A DNA stretch of 64,000 nt from Intrasporangium oryzae NRRL B-24470. GTDB lineage: Bacteria; Actinomycetota; Actinomycetes; Actinomycetales; Dermatophilaceae. Position numbers and translations under genes: made by a program. Positions 8,507-17,148 of the stretch are shown piece after piece. Every line of letters starts with the position of its first letter. The first letter of the stretch is position 1. The notes below the pieces were generated by a model. That model was not told where the DNA came from and ran no database searches. It was given only the letters and a program-made list of their open reading frames with translations. The stretch lies in contig NZ_AWSA01000014.1 of NCBI RefSeq assembly GCF_000576595.1, forward strand, positions 38,022 to 102,021. Direction: 5' to 3'.

Positions 8507-9304
8507 TCAGTCGGCGGCGGTCACCGGCCAGCAGACGACGGTCCGGTGGTCGAGCAGGTCGTCCTCGTCACCGCGCGGGAGATACCGCTCACGGATGGGG
8601 CCGTCGCTCGCGATGGCGCGCTCGGTGACCGTGGTGCCGACGACGCCGTACGCAGTGTCGAGGTCACCGAACGGGCCGTCATAGACCGTCGTCGCGAGCC
8701 GATCACCGGCGATGCGCTCCGAGCCGGGCGTTCCCTCCGGTACCGGAACGAAGCACGTCAGCTCGGCCGCCCCCTCCGTGAAGAACTCGGTCGGGAACAG
8801 CGTCCCGTCCGGCCCGGTCCGCTTCACTCGCGCACTGCGAAGCGCGGCGTGCAGCTCGGTGAACGTCTGCACCCACCAGGCCGGCGCCTCGTCGCCGCCG
8901 ACCACCGCCCGCGCCACGAGGGCCCAGACGTCGGGCTCCTCGACCACCGACACCTCGAGCTCCGGACCACCACTGAAGAGCAGGCGCCGCAGCGACTCGA
9001 CGGTGGCCTGGGTCTGCTCGAGCTGACGCGTCATCCGGTCGAGGTGTTGTGCGATGACGGCATCGCGCGTCGTGGCGTCAGGGGCCGCGAGCACCTCGCG
9101 CACTTGGGGAACCGGGAGGTCGAGGTCCCGTAGGCGGCGGATCAGCTGGGCCGAGCCGACCTGGTCCGGCCGGTAATAGCGGTAGCCCGAGTGGGCGTCG
9201 ATCTCGGCCGGCGCGAGCAGCCCGACCTCGTGGTAGTGCCGCAGGGTCTTGACGCTGAGGAACGTCATCCGGGAGAAGTCGCCGATGCTCAGTCGTGTGC
9301 TCAT
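8507..9304 (-). CDS. MerR-family regulator with GyrI-like effector domain
   Basis: 265 residues. The N-terminal winged helix (FSRMTFLSVKTLRHYHEVGL) and SGYRYYRPDQV are standard MerR signatures, followed by a coiled-coil dimer helix (LDRMTRQLEQTQATVESLRRLL). From about residue 115 a GyrI/AraC-effector-type domain binds small molecules, as in BmrR/TipA-like multidrug sensors. ATG at 9304 is preferred over the in-frame GTG at 9310. It is divergent from an MFS exporter, and both promoters carry a matching dyad in a 19-bp spacer, so it very likely autoregulates and activates the pump on drug binding. Confidence 0.92.
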   Translation of the reverse strand: MSTRLSIGDFSRMTFLSVKTLRHYHEVGLLAPAEIDAHSGYRYYRPDQVGSAQLIRRLRDLDLPVPQVREVLAAPDATTRDAVIAQHLDRMTRQLEQTQATVESLRRLLFSGGPELEVSVVEEPDVWALVARAVVGGDEAPAWWVQTFTELHAALRSARVKRTGPDGTLFPTEFFTEGAAELTCFVPVPEGTPGSERIAGDRLATTVYDGPFGDLDTAYGVVGTTVTERAIASDGPIRERYLPRGDEDDLLDHRTVVCWPVTAAD

Positions 9305-9310
9305 GGACAC

Positions 9311-9341
9311 AGGCTCGACTCTCCCACAGGGGGAGACTCAA
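9311..9341 (-). promoter_or_regulatory. MerR-type promoter for the regulator gene
   Basis: Read on the minus strand: -35 TTGAGT (9341-9336), a 19-bp spacer holding the dyad CTCCCCCTGTGGGAG, then a -10 region GAGCCT (9316-9311), six bases before the ATG. A 19-bp spacer is the hallmark of MerR-controlled promoters. Element positions are seen; binding is inferred. Confidence 0.6.
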
Positions 9342-9380
9342 GCCCCCGGATCGCGCCACGGGAAAGCGTCGCGCAGGCGC

Positions 9381-9411
9381 TTGACTCTCCCCTTGCCGGA
9401 GACCCGACAAC
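9381..9411 (+). promoter_or_regulatory. MerR-type promoter for the MFS exporter
   Basis: -35 TTGACT (9381-9386), a 19-bp spacer containing CTCCCCTTGCCGGAG, then GACAAC (9406-9411) as a poor -10, six bases before the ATG. The layout copies the regulator's own promoter. With so short a leader the transcript is probably leaderless, although CGGAG just before the ATG could help. Confidence 0.6.
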
Positions 9412-9417
9412 GGAGTC

Positions 9418-10851
9418 ATGACACAGACACGCACCCGCACCGACGTGGCCCCACGCGTCACCGACGCTCCCGGCCGCCTACCGCTCTTCGTGCTGCTCGC
9501 CGGCATCTTCCTCAACGTCCTCGACTTCTTCATCGTCAACGTCGCCCTCCCGTCCATCGAGCGCGACCTCCACGCCACCGCAACCGCCCTCGAGTGGGTC
9601 GTCGCGGGCTACGGACTCGCCTACGGCGCCCTCCTTCTCGCGGCCACCCGCGTCGGCGATCGCTGGGGTCGCCGACGCATGTATGCCGCTGGCACCGCCC
9701 TTTTCGTCGTGACGTCCGCCGCGTGCGGGCTGGCTCCGACGATGGACGTGCTCATGGCGGCACGTTTCGTCCAGGGCGTGGGCGCCGCGATGCTGACGCC
9801 GATGGTCCTGGCGCTGATCGGTGACGTCTACTCGGGGGCGGCCTACCGGCGCGCCGTCGCCGCCTACTCCATGGCGATGGGACTCGCGGCCGTGTCGGGA
9901 CAGCTCATCGGCGGCATCCTCATCGAGCTCGACCTCTTCGGCCTGGGCTGGCGTTCGATCTTCCTCGTCAACGTGCCGGTCGGCGTCCTCACTCTCGCGC
10001 TCCTTCGTCGCGCCGTCCCCGACGTCCGTGTCGCGCGCGCACCGCGCCTCGACCTCATCGAGGTCGCTCTGCTGACATCGGCCCTCGTCGCCGTGCTCCT
10101 GCCGCTGCTGGAGGGTCCGAGCCACGGCTGGCCACTGTGGACCTGGCTGAGTCTTGCCGGCGCGGCTGTTCTGACTCTTCCCCTCGTGGCCCGCGCCGGG
10201 CCGCTGCAGCGACGCGGCGACGACCCGCTCCTGCGCGTCGTGATCGACGCGACACCGTCTCTTCGTCTCGGGTTGGCACGGCAGTTCCTCCTGTTCCTCG
10301 GGATGGCGTCGTACTTCCTCGTCCTCGCGCTCTACCTGCAGACCGACCGTGGCCTTGGCGCCCTGGAGTCCGGTGCGCTGTTCGGTCTCGTGGCCGTTCC
10401 CTATCTCGTCGGCACCTCCCGGGCTGCCGTCCTCGTCGCCCGGTGGGGCCGCCTCGTCGCCCCAGCGTCCGCCGTCGTGTTCCTGGCCGGACACCTGCTC
10501 ACGTGGGTCGGCGTCGCGGACGCGGGCGCGCACGGGTCGGCGCTGTGGCTCGCCCCCGGGCTCGTCGTCTCCGGGTTCGGCATGGGCGTGTGCCTCACCG
10601 CTCAGATCGGCGCGGTCATGTCGCAGGCCAAGCCTGCGGACGCGGCTCTCGTGAGCGGCACGATGTCGACCGTTCAGCAGCTCGGGAACTGCATCGGCGT
10701 CGCCCTCGTCGGGCTCATCTACTTCACCGCGACGACGGCCGGCGTCGGCGTTGCCTTCCAGCACAGCCTCGTCTACCTGGCCGGGGTCATGGGGGTGCTT
10801 GCCGCAGTCGCGGCGCTGCCCGCACGTCGAACGAGCGCCGTCCCCGCGTGA
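9418..10851 (+). CDS. MFS drug exporter, DHA2 (14-helix) type
   Basis: 477 residues with about 14 hydrophobic segments, the usual size of EmrB/QacA proton antiporters. TM1 carries LNVLDFFIVNVALPSIERDL, the DHA2 motif D1. The loop GDRWGRRRMY is motif A, and RFVQGVGAAMLTPM resembles motif C of exporters. It likely pumps a cationic or hydrophobic compound out of the cell. The divergent MerR gene and the shared spacer dyad imply drug-induced expression. The substrate is unknown. Confidence 0.92.
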   Translation: MTQTRTRTDVAPRVTDAPGRLPLFVLLAGIFLNVLDFFIVNVALPSIERDLHATATALEWVVAGYGLAYGALLLAATRVGDRWGRRRMYAAGTALFVVTSAACGLAPTMDVLMAARFVQGVGAAMLTPMVLALIGDVYSGAAYRRAVAAYSMAMGLAAVSGQLIGGILIELDLFGLGWRSIFLVNVPVGVLTLALLRRAVPDVRVARAPRLDLIEVALLTSALVAVLLPLLEGPSHGWPLWTWLSLAGAAVLTLPLVARAGPLQRRGDDPLLRVVIDATPSLRLGLARQFLLFLGMASYFLVLALYLQTDRGLGALESGALFGLVAVPYLVGTSRAAVLVARWGRLVAPASAVVFLAGHLLTWVGVADAGAHGSALWLAPGLVVSGFGMGVCLTAQIGAVMSQAKPADAALVSGTMSTVQQLGNCIGVALVGLIYFTATTAGVGVAFQHSLVYLAGVMGVLAAVAALPARRTSAVPA

Positions 10852-10963
10852 GTCCGCGTCCACGTCGGGCCCAGCGCGCAGCGCGGGCACGGGCGCCGGC
10901 GCCGGCCGCCGGCCGTCGGGCGCCAGTCGCCGCACCTCGCGCCCCCGCCCGTCATCGGACGGA

Positions 10964-11002
10964 CCTACGGCACTGCCCAGCGACGGTGGGCAGTGCCGTA
11001 GG
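10964..11002. terminator. bidirectional terminator between MFS and TetR genes
   Basis: A perfect 16-bp stem, CCTACGGCACTGCCCA (10964-10979) pairing with 10987-11002, with the 7-base loop GCGACGG. It sits between converging genes, so it can stop transcription from both sides. Confidence 0.85.
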
Positions 11003-11077
11003 CGTGTCGAGCACCCCCGCGGCACTGCCGCGCGCGGCTCGACCGGGCGGTCAAGACACCAGGGACGAGCGGACGGG

Positions 11078-11782
11078 TTACCCGCCGTCTCGGGCCGCGT
11101 CCGAGGCCCACTTCGACCGGTGGAGCCGGGCGACACCGTCGAGGATGACCCCGAGCGCGAAGTCGAACTCGAAGTCCTCGTCGCAGCCGACCGCCCCTGG
11201 CCGCCTGGCCTGGGCGTCCGCCGCGATGAGCAGGATGCCCGGGTAGTCCTGCGGGTCCGGGGTCCCCGAGGTGCGCCTCTTTGTGGGGCTGGGTGCGCCG
11301 CCCGGATCGTTGAACAGCTCGGGACTGAACCCCCAGATCCGGTTGCCGAGCAGGTGCATGACGTGGTGGGTCAGGTCCGGTGAGAACCCGGCTCCGAGGA
11401 ACAGCTGGGTCAGCCGCTCCATGTGGCCGAGGACGGCTGGCGTACGGACCGTGCGGGTCTCGATCGCGCGACGGGCCCACGGGTGCGCGGCGACGACGGC
11501 CCGGGCCCCCAGGATCGTGTCGCGCACGGCGCCTCGCCACTGGGTTGGCCGAGGCGCCTGCAGGGCCGGCATGTCACCGATGAGCGTGTCGACCATGCCG
11601 TCGAGGAGGTCGTCCTTGTCTGCGACGTGCTTGTAGAGGGCCATGGGCACGACCCCAAGACCCTCGGCCAGCCGGCGCATGCTCACGGCGTCGATGCCCT
11701 CGGCGTCGGCCAGAGCGATCGCGGCTCTCAGGACCCGCCCGCGGCTGAGCGGCTCGCGGGCGCTTGCCGAGCCACGCGGCAT
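11078..11782 (-). CDS. TetR-family transcriptional repressor
   Basis: 234 residues. The HTH spans about residues 15-60: ALADAEGIDAVSMRRLAEGL followed by GVVPMALYKHVADKDDLLD. The C-terminal ligand domain is the TetR_C type common in actinomycetes, ending FALGVILDGVARLHRSK. It is divergent from the DUF4386 gene at 11885. A perfect palindrome lies between them, so it probably represses that operon and itself. A degraded copy of its last ~28 codons sits 2.7 kb to the left. The inducer is unknown. Confidence 0.92.
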   Translation of the reverse strand: MPRGSASAREPLSRGRVLRAAIALADAEGIDAVSMRRLAEGLGVVPMALYKHVADKDDLLDGMVDTLIGDMPALQAPRPTQWRGAVRDTILGARAVVAAHPWARRAIETRTVRTPAVLGHMERLTQLFLGAGFSPDLTHHVMHLLGNRIWGFSPELFNDPGGAPSPTKRRTSGTPDPQDYPGILLIAADAQARRPGAVGCDEDFEFDFALGVILDGVARLHRSKWASDAARDGG

Positions 11783-11807
11783 ACGACCTCCTCGGGGACT
11801 GGGTTTC

Positions 11808-11865
11808 TTGACCGGGTGTACATCGTATGCCTACGCTCTCAAGCGAAGGTGTACGCCGTACACCT
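11808..11865 (+). promoter_or_regulatory. promoter and TetR operators ahead of the DUF4386 gene
   Basis: AGGTGTAC (11847-11854), GCC, GTACACCT (11858-11865) is a perfect 8+3+8 palindrome. A weaker half-matching copy, GGTGTAC-ATC-GTATGCC, lies at 11815-11831. A -35 TTGACC (11808-11813) and a -10-like TACGCT (11832-11837) frame the weaker copy with an 18-base spacer, so a bound TetR would block RNA polymerase. Binding by the adjacent TetR is inference. Confidence 0.65.
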
Positions 11866-11884
11866 CGGAGTTCACGGAGCCACG

Positions 11885-12562
11885 ATGACCAATCCACGCG
11901 CTCTCGCCAGGTTCGCCGGCCTGCTCTACCTCGTCACCTGGGTCACCTCCGTCGCGGCCGTGCCGCTCTACGGGGGGTCGGCCTTCGACCCGACGGCTGC
12001 CCTCGCCGGAAGGACGTCCGTGCTCGTCGCCGCACTCCTCGAGGTGGTCCTCGCCGTCGCGGTCGTCGGCACGTCACTCACCCTCTATCCGCTGCTCCGC
12101 AGCCACGGGCACGGCTCAGCCGTCGGGTACGTCGCCCTGCGCACCCTCGAGGCCTCGGTGATCCTCGTCGGCGTCGTCGCGATCCTGCCGGCCGTCGCCC
12201 GCCCCGCGAGCAGCGCCGGCTCGGGGCTCGACCCGGCTGTCACCGCCGGCCTGCACCTCGTGCACGACTGGACGTTCCTCGTCGGCCCGGGGCTCATCAA
12301 CCCGGTCAACGCCGTCGTGCTCGCCGCGCTGCTGCTCCGGCGCCGTCTGGTTCCGCGATTCATCCCGGTCCTCGGTATCGTCGGGGCGACCCTGGTCGCC
12401 CTGATGAACGTGACGGTCATGTTCGGCCTCGCGACACCGCAGCCGCTGCTCGCCGTCCCGCTCTTCGCCTGGGAGGTGTGTCTGGCCGCGCAACTCGTCC
12501 TTCGAGGGCTCCGGTCACCCGCCCAGACCACGCCCGCACGAGAGCTCATGGAGGTCCGATGA
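11885..12562 (+). CDS. DUF4386-family membrane protein
   Basis: 225 residues with about six membrane helices. The start ARFAGLLYLVTWVTSVAAVP and the LVHDWTFLVGPGLINPVNAVV segment match the DUF4386 family as I know it; its function is unknown. It is the first gene of a unit under the divergent TetR, and its stop overlaps the next start by four bases. Control by TetR suggests a role in response to a toxic or signalling molecule, but nothing in the sequence shows a reaction. Confidence 0.85.
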   Translation: MTNPRALARFAGLLYLVTWVTSVAAVPLYGGSAFDPTAALAGRTSVLVAALLEVVLAVAVVGTSLTLYPLLRSHGHGSAVGYVALRTLEASVILVGVVAILPAVARPASSAGSGLDPAVTAGLHLVHDWTFLVGPGLINPVNAVVLAALLLRRRLVPRFIPVLGIVGATLVALMNVTVMFGLATPQPLLAVPLFAWEVCLAAQLVLRGLRSPAQTTPARELMEVR

Positions 12563-13377
12563 CCCTGCTGGTTCGCCAAGGATCCACGCCCAGGCTGATC
12601 GCCGGGGCCGTTCTCCTCGTCCTTGCCGTCGCGTTCGTACCCTTCCGGCTGGCGTCGTTCGGCCCCGGTGGTGGATACCCGGACGTGTCGACCCTGGGCC
12701 AGTCGCTCAGCACCGGTTTCGTGCGCTTCTGGTCCGCGGGCGAGGGCGTCGTCGGCCCGGACCTCGCTCGCCCCGTCGACTACTGGGCGCGGTTCCACGT
12801 CATCAAGGCGGTGCTCGCCGCGCTCCTGCTTGTCGTCCTCGTTGCGCTGGCGCCGCGGCTCTGGGCGGCATACGTCCACGCCGAGCGCCTGGGACGACGA
12901 CTCGTCGTCGGGACGGTCGGCGCCGTGCAGGCGGCCCTGGCCGTGCTCGCCCTGCTGATCCTCGTGGCCAACATCCAGGGTGCGATCGCCCCCTTGTCGT
13001 CGGCGCTCGGGCTCATCCCGTTCGGCTCGTCGAACACCGACCTCGCGGCCACGACGGCCCAGGTCCAGCGCGGTCTCGCGGACGGCGGGCACTCGCCCGC
13101 GCTCGACGCGCTGGTGCGCGACTTCGCGGCATACCACGTGGCGATGTCCTGGCTGGGTGGCGTCGTGACCGTCGGGCTCATCGCGGCGGCCGTGCTCCTG
13201 TGGCGGCGCCGCGCGCGGGTGCCGCGCGACGAGCGGCGGCAGCGACGCACGCTGGTCCTGATGGCCCTCGCGGTGCTCGCGCTGGCGGCGTTCTTCGGCG
13301 TCGTGACCGCTGCGAACATCAGTACCGCGGCCAACCCCGCTCCCGCCCTGCTCGCGTTCTTCCAGGGCGGCAGCTGA
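12559..13377 (+). CDS. conserved membrane protein, unknown function
   Basis: 272 residues with about four transmembrane segments: residues ~12-30, ~85-105, ~120-140 and two near the C-terminus. A long extracytoplasmic loop follows TM1 and another contains AAYHVAMSWLGG. I do not recognise a named domain. It overlaps the DUF4386 gene by ATGA and is therefore translationally coupled and under the same TetR control. Confidence 0.8.
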   Translation: MTLLVRQGSTPRLIAGAVLLVLAVAFVPFRLASFGPGGGYPDVSTLGQSLSTGFVRFWSAGEGVVGPDLARPVDYWARFHVIKAVLAALLLVVLVALAPRLWAAYVHAERLGRRLVVGTVGAVQAALAVLALLILVANIQGAIAPLSSALGLIPFGSSNTDLAATTAQVQRGLADGGHSPALDALVRDFAAYHVAMSWLGGVVTVGLIAAAVLLWRRRARVPRDERRQRRTLVLMALAVLALAAFFGVVTAANISTAANPAPALLAFFQGGS

Positions 13378-13419
13378 CACGAGGGCCAACGCGTCCGTGC
13401 CGATGAGTAGGTTGCTGCC

Positions 13420-13698
13420 ATGACCTCACGCGGGCGCGGACGGAAGCTGGTCGTGGGTGGCGTGGTGCTCGCAGCCGTCCTCGTCGCTGTCGGGGTGTTC
13501 CTGTGGCGGAGCGAGCCTGCCGGGTTCGGCTGGTTCTCCTACGAACCGCTGACCTCCGAGGAGACCGTGTCGTCACTCGTCTTCGTGAGCACCCGGCGGT
13601 ATGCCGCTCTCGGCCTCTTCGCCGCCGGCCTCGTCCTCCTCGGCGGCGTCAGCGGCTTCGCCCTCGGGCGTCGCTCCGCACCCAACGCAGCGGACTGA
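13420..13698 (+). CDS. small two-helix membrane protein
   Basis: 92 residues with helices at about 9-28 (LVVGGVVLAAVLVAVGVFLW) and 62-82 (YAALGLFAAGLVLLGGVSGFAL), joined by a loop with GFGWFSYEPLTSEETV. No family recognised. The GC-rich third positions and the clean hydrophobic pattern support a real gene. It lies 42 bases after the previous membrane protein and may belong to the same transcript. Confidence 0.7.
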   Translation: MTSRGRGRKLVVGGVVLAAVLVAVGVFLWRSEPAGFGWFSYEPLTSEETVSSLVFVSTRRYAALGLFAAGLVLLGGVSGFALGRRSAPNAAD

Positions 13699-13840
13699 GC
13701 GGGACCGGCCAGCCGATTCCCGCGACGTTGGCTCTGTATCCCAGAAGCCCTCCGCGTGATGATGGGTGGGACCAGCGGTGGACGTGCTCCGTCCGCCCGC
13801 AGACGCGGCGCGACGGTGACGAGACAGGGAGGACACGCCG

Positions 13841-14326
13841 ATGACCCGAACAGCCCTCTGCCTGTGGTTCAACGGGCAGGCCGAAGAAGCCGCCGAGTTC
13901 TACTGCTCGGTCTTCCCCAACTCCAAGGTGGGGCGGATCCAGCGCTACCCGGAGGGCAGCCCGTTCCCCGCCCCTTTCAGCGCCGGCACGGCCATGACCG
14001 TCGACTTCGAGCTCGACGGTCAGCCCTACACCGCCTTGAACGGCGGGCCCGAGTTCACCTTCTCCGAGGCCACCTCGGTGCAGATCTTCTGCGACGACCA
14101 GGCCGAGATCGACCGCTACTGGAACGCCCTCACCGCCGACGGGGGCGAGGAGAGCATGTGCGGCTGGCTCAAGGACAAGTACGGCTTCTCGTGGCAGGTC
14201 GTCCCGAGCATGCTCGCCGAGCTGCACTCCGAGGACCCCGCAAAGGAGAAGGCGGTCGCGGATGCCATCTTCAGCATGAAGAAGCTCGACATCGCCGAGC
14301 TCCAGCGAGCCTTCGACACGGCATAG
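13841..14326 (+). CDS. VOC-family protein (PhnB / 3-dmu-9 type)
   Basis: 161 residues. WFNGQAEEAAEFYCSVFPNS and LNGGPEFTFSEATSVQIFCD are characteristic of the PhnB-like branch of vicinal-oxygen-chelate proteins, in which two beta-alpha-beta-beta-beta units form the fold. Members are often labelled 3-demethylubiquinone methyltransferase-like, but most have no proven activity. It stands alone; the upstream GGAGG before the ATG is a good ribosome-binding site. Confidence 0.88.
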   Translation: MTRTALCLWFNGQAEEAAEFYCSVFPNSKVGRIQRYPEGSPFPAPFSAGTAMTVDFELDGQPYTALNGGPEFTFSEATSVQIFCDDQAEIDRYWNALTADGGEESMCGWLKDKYGFSWQVVPSMLAELHSEDPAKEKAVADAIFSMKKLDIAELQRAFDTA

Positions 14327-14368
14327 CCCCGCGACGAAACGGACGTCACGAGGGCTGGTGGCTGCTCC

Positions 14369-14713
14369 TCACTGCGGGCCGCGGTGCGACGCCCACAGTG
14401 CCCCGGCCCGGTCGGCCGCCTCGCTGATGAGTCTCGCGATCTCCGGCCGGTCCGGGACCGGGAACGAGACGTAGGCGCCGCGGCCACCCTCGACCGGCCG
14501 ACCGTACGCCTTCGCGGCGAGGTGGCCGTGGGGAAGGAGCCGGACGGTCAGCGTCTCCAGCCGGAAGGTGTCTCCGCGTCTGACGTCCGTCCAGCGGAGC
14601 GACTCCGGGATGGCGACGTTGATCGCCAGCGCGTTCACCTCGACACCGTCGTTCCCGCTCATGACAGGCCATGCTGCCATCGCGGATCCGAGCGGCGCGG
14701 CAAGAGCCGACAT
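14369..14713 (-). CDS. hypothetical protein
   Basis: 114 residues, soluble, with regular codon structure in the minus strand. A beta-rich core (RRGDTFRLETLTVRLLPHGH) is followed by YVSFPVPDRPEIARLISEA. No family recognised. The start is uncertain: Met at 14713, or internal Met codons before the VEVNALAINVA segment, none with a clear ribosome-binding site. It lies 36 bases after the peptidase E-like gene on the same strand and could be co-transcribed. Confidence 0.5.
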   Translation of the reverse strand: MSALAAPLGSAMAAWPVMSGNDGVEVNALAINVAIPESLRWTDVRRGDTFRLETLTVRLLPHGHLAAKAYGRPVEGGRGAYVSFPVPDRPEIARLISEAADRAGALWASHRGPQ

Positions 14714-14749
14714 GAGGGGTCGACCCGGACTCGGAGTGGTCGTGAACCG

Positions 14750-15421
14750 TTATGCGGGGAAGTGCCTCCACTGCCCCTCGGAGATGACGTCGACGGTGCC
14801 GTCGACCACCCTGATGGCCGTCTGGTCGTCCATCGCGTAGGCCGGGCCGACGATGCCGGCCGCCCACTGCTCGGCCTCGTCCATGGAGTTGCCCGGCATG
14901 CCGTCGGGCGCCAGGTGGGGAAAGATCGAGAAGTCCACGATCCCCAACGTGCGGTCGTCACCGGTCGGCGGTCTCCACCCGACGAAGTCCTCGCCGATCC
15001 TGGGGGTCATCACCATGCTCCCGGCGCTCAGTCCCACCCAGACCTTCTCGCCCAGCGTCGGCAGCAGATCCGCCAGCCCGGACTGCCGCATCCAATGGGA
15101 CAGGTAGAGGGCATCGCCGCCCGACACCAGCAGGACGTCCGTCTCCCGCACCACAGGCACCCAGCGCTCCTCGTCGAGGCTGGGCAGCGCGGTCAGCTCC
15201 AGCACGCCGACGGACTCCCAGCCCAGGTCGACCATGGGATTCTCGGACTTCCCGCTGATGAACTGCCAGGCCTTCGTGCCGGGGCCGACCCAGGGGTGGC
15301 CATACATCGCGGTGGGGATGCACAGGGCGCTCGAGTCGGCGATCGGCTTGCCGAGCAGGCCGATCAAGGCATCACGAATGCTCGTGTTCGTGACCCCGCC
15401 AGAGGTGAGGAGAAGCTTCAT
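14750..15421 (-). CDS. peptidase E-like protein (family S51, class I glutamine amidotransferase fold)
   Basis: 223 residues. LLLTSGGVTN at the N-terminus, VLLVSGGDALYLSHWM, and the nucleophile elbow WVGLSAGSMVM match S51/peptidase E, whose Ser is in G-[LT]-S-A-G. Classical PepE cleaves alpha-Asp-X dipeptides. The preferred start is the ATG at 15421, with GGAGGCAGGC just upstream; an in-frame extension of 14 residues lacks support. A second S51 member (secreted cyanophycinase) is encoded at 32894. The substrate here is not proven. Confidence 0.85.
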   Translation of the reverse strand: MKLLLTSGGVTNTSIRDALIGLLGKPIADSSALCIPTAMYGHPWVGPGTKAWQFISGKSENPMVDLGWESVGVLELTALPSLDEERWVPVVRETDVLLVSGGDALYLSHWMRQSGLADLLPTLGEKVWVGLSAGSMVMTPRIGEDFVGWRPPTGDDRTLGIVDFSIFPHLAPDGMPGNSMDEAEQWAAGIVGPAYAMDDQTAIRVVDGTVDVISEGQWRHFPA

Positions 15422-15524
15422 TGCCTGCCTCCATGAGTCGTCAGGGATCTCTCGGGGACCCATTGGTCACTCCGAAGGGGGCTCACCCGAGAGGTGTTCA
15501 CACCGTACACACCAGGCGGCACCC

Positions 15525-16223
15525 TCAGCAGGCCACGAGGACGAAGAACAGGAAGCAGATGAACGCGCGTCGATCGCCGATGTCCGGCGGCAGCAGTTCG
15601 CGCGGGGTGCTCGGTGAGAAGGGCGGCTCACTGATGACGGCGATGCGGAAGCCCGCTTCGGTGAACGCGTCGCTCATGGCGTGCAGCGGCCGGTGCCAGT
15701 ACGTGAGGACTGCGCGTTGGTCGTCGAAGGTGTACTCCTCCGAGTACTGCGTCACGGAGAAGTAGTCCGCACTCGGGTCGCTCGACTCGAGGATGCGGGG
15801 ATGGTTGACCGACAGGAGAAGGCGGCCACCGGGCTTGAGGACGCGCCGCAGCTCGGACAGTGGTGCCGTCCAGTCCTGCAGGTAGTGCAGCACGAGGGAG
15901 ACGACGACATCGTCGAACGCTGCGTTGGCAAACGGCAGGGGCCGGCTGAGGTCGGCCACGAGCAGGTCGGCGTCGTCACCGAGCCGCTGTCGTGCCAGCT
16001 CGAGCATGGCCGGGCTGGAGTCGAAGCCGGTCACGATGGCGCCCTTGGCGCGGAGGTCCTCGAACAGAGGTCCGGAGCCACATCCGGCATCGAGCACCCG
16101 ATGTCCCCGGACATCGCCGGCCAGCTCGATCATCGCCGGTCGCGCGTAGTACTTGTTGAAGAGACCTGACTCGTTGGCTCTGGCGTAGCTCACGGCGAAG
16201 CTGTCGTAGTGGTCGGCCCTCAC
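15525..16223 (-). CDS. class I SAM-dependent methyltransferase
   Basis: 232 residues. Motif I is VLDAGCGSGPLFEDL, motif II VTGFDSSPAMLELA, then DLLVADLSRPLPF, VVSLVLHYLQDW and LKPGGRLLLSVNHP: a Methyltransf_11-type fold. The start is GTG at 16223 with a GAGG 12 bases upstream; the frame stays open further upstream but without a good site. It acts on a small molecule, lipid or natural product that cannot be told from sequence. Confidence 0.88.
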   Translation of the reverse strand: MRADHYDSFAVSYARANESGLFNKYYARPAMIELAGDVRGHRVLDAGCGSGPLFEDLRAKGAIVTGFDSSPAMLELARQRLGDDADLLVADLSRPLPFANAAFDDVVVSLVLHYLQDWTAPLSELRRVLKPGGRLLLSVNHPRILESSDPSADYFSVTQYSEEYTFDDQRAVLTYWHRPLHAMSDAFTEAGFRIAVISEPPFSPSTPRELLPPDIGDRRAFICFLFFVLVAC

Positions 16224-16366
16224 AGAGTCCTCGCTCCCGTTGGGTGCTCCCCGGGCGGGAGCGAACCCGTGCAAGGGTGGCACGACCACAGCCGATTCTC
16301 CCGTCCAAGTTCGTCGCACGCGCCAGAAGCGTTCCCAAGCGAGCGGCCGGGGAGGATGCTGAACCC

Positions 16367-16939
16367 ATGGCCGACACCACGGCGCAGAAGGGCATGGCCG
16401 TCCCGCTGGCGGCCTTCGCGGCCGGCGCAGTCGTCGCACTCCTCATCGGGGTGTTCGGCGCGGCTCACCAGCCGACCGCCAGCGGCACCACCGCCCTCGG
16501 TTTCCAGAGCGTCATCGACATGAAGGTCGTGCTCTCGACGGTCATCGGCGTCCTGGCCCTGCTCCAGATCGTCGGGGCCCTCTGGCTCTACGGCCGGCTC
16601 GGGATCGCGGCTCCCTCGTGGCTGGGCATGGCCCACCGGGTCACCGGGGTCGTCGCCATCGTGATGACCACCTTCGTCGCCTACACGTGCCTGTGGGCTC
16701 TCGGCCTGCAGACGGGCCAGGGGGTGTCGACGCGAACGGTCGTGCACGGCATACTCGGCTGCGCCGTCTTCGGAGCCGTGGTCGTGAAGGTGGTCGCCGT
16801 CCGCTCCCGACGCGCGCCCGGGTGGCTCATCCCGGTCGCGGGCGGCCTCCTCTTCGCCGTCCTCATAGGCGTCGTCCTGACCTCGGCCGTCTGGTACATC
16901 GCTCAGGTGGGCTGGCCCGGCTCGGGCACCTACGGCTGA
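16367..16939 (+). CDS. membrane protein, DUF6529 / cytochrome b561-like
   Basis: 190 residues with five predicted helices. Conserved-looking histidines occur at AHRVTGVV and TVVHGILGCAVFG, in the pattern of b-type-haem membrane proteins, and the family resembles what is now called DUF6529. A role in electron transfer is possible but unproven. A GGAGG lies 11 bases before the ATG. It diverges from the methyltransferase gene and is followed by a GTATGCCGCTGGG motif at 16949. Confidence 0.75.
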   Translation: MADTTAQKGMAVPLAAFAAGAVVALLIGVFGAAHQPTASGTTALGFQSVIDMKVVLSTVIGVLALLQIVGALWLYGRLGIAAPSWLGMAHRVTGVVAIVMTTFVAYTCLWALGLQTGQGVSTRTVVHGILGCAVFGAVVVKVVAVRSRRAPGWLIPVAGGLLFAVLIGVVLTSAVWYIAQVGWPGSGTYG

Positions 16940-17148
16940 GCCCGCTGGCGTATGCCGCTGGGCCCGTCGAACAGCCGGCCAGACGAAGAGTGCTGGGCGA
17001 CCGGACGGGCGTGCCAGGGCCGATGACGCGGAGACCACGCCGCGGGCGCGGCCTACACGCGGGGTCCGCGCCTCACTAGGCTCGCGAGAGGAAAAGGGCG
17101 ACATCAACGACCGGCCCACCGGAGCCGCGGACCATGGGAGCTGACCTG

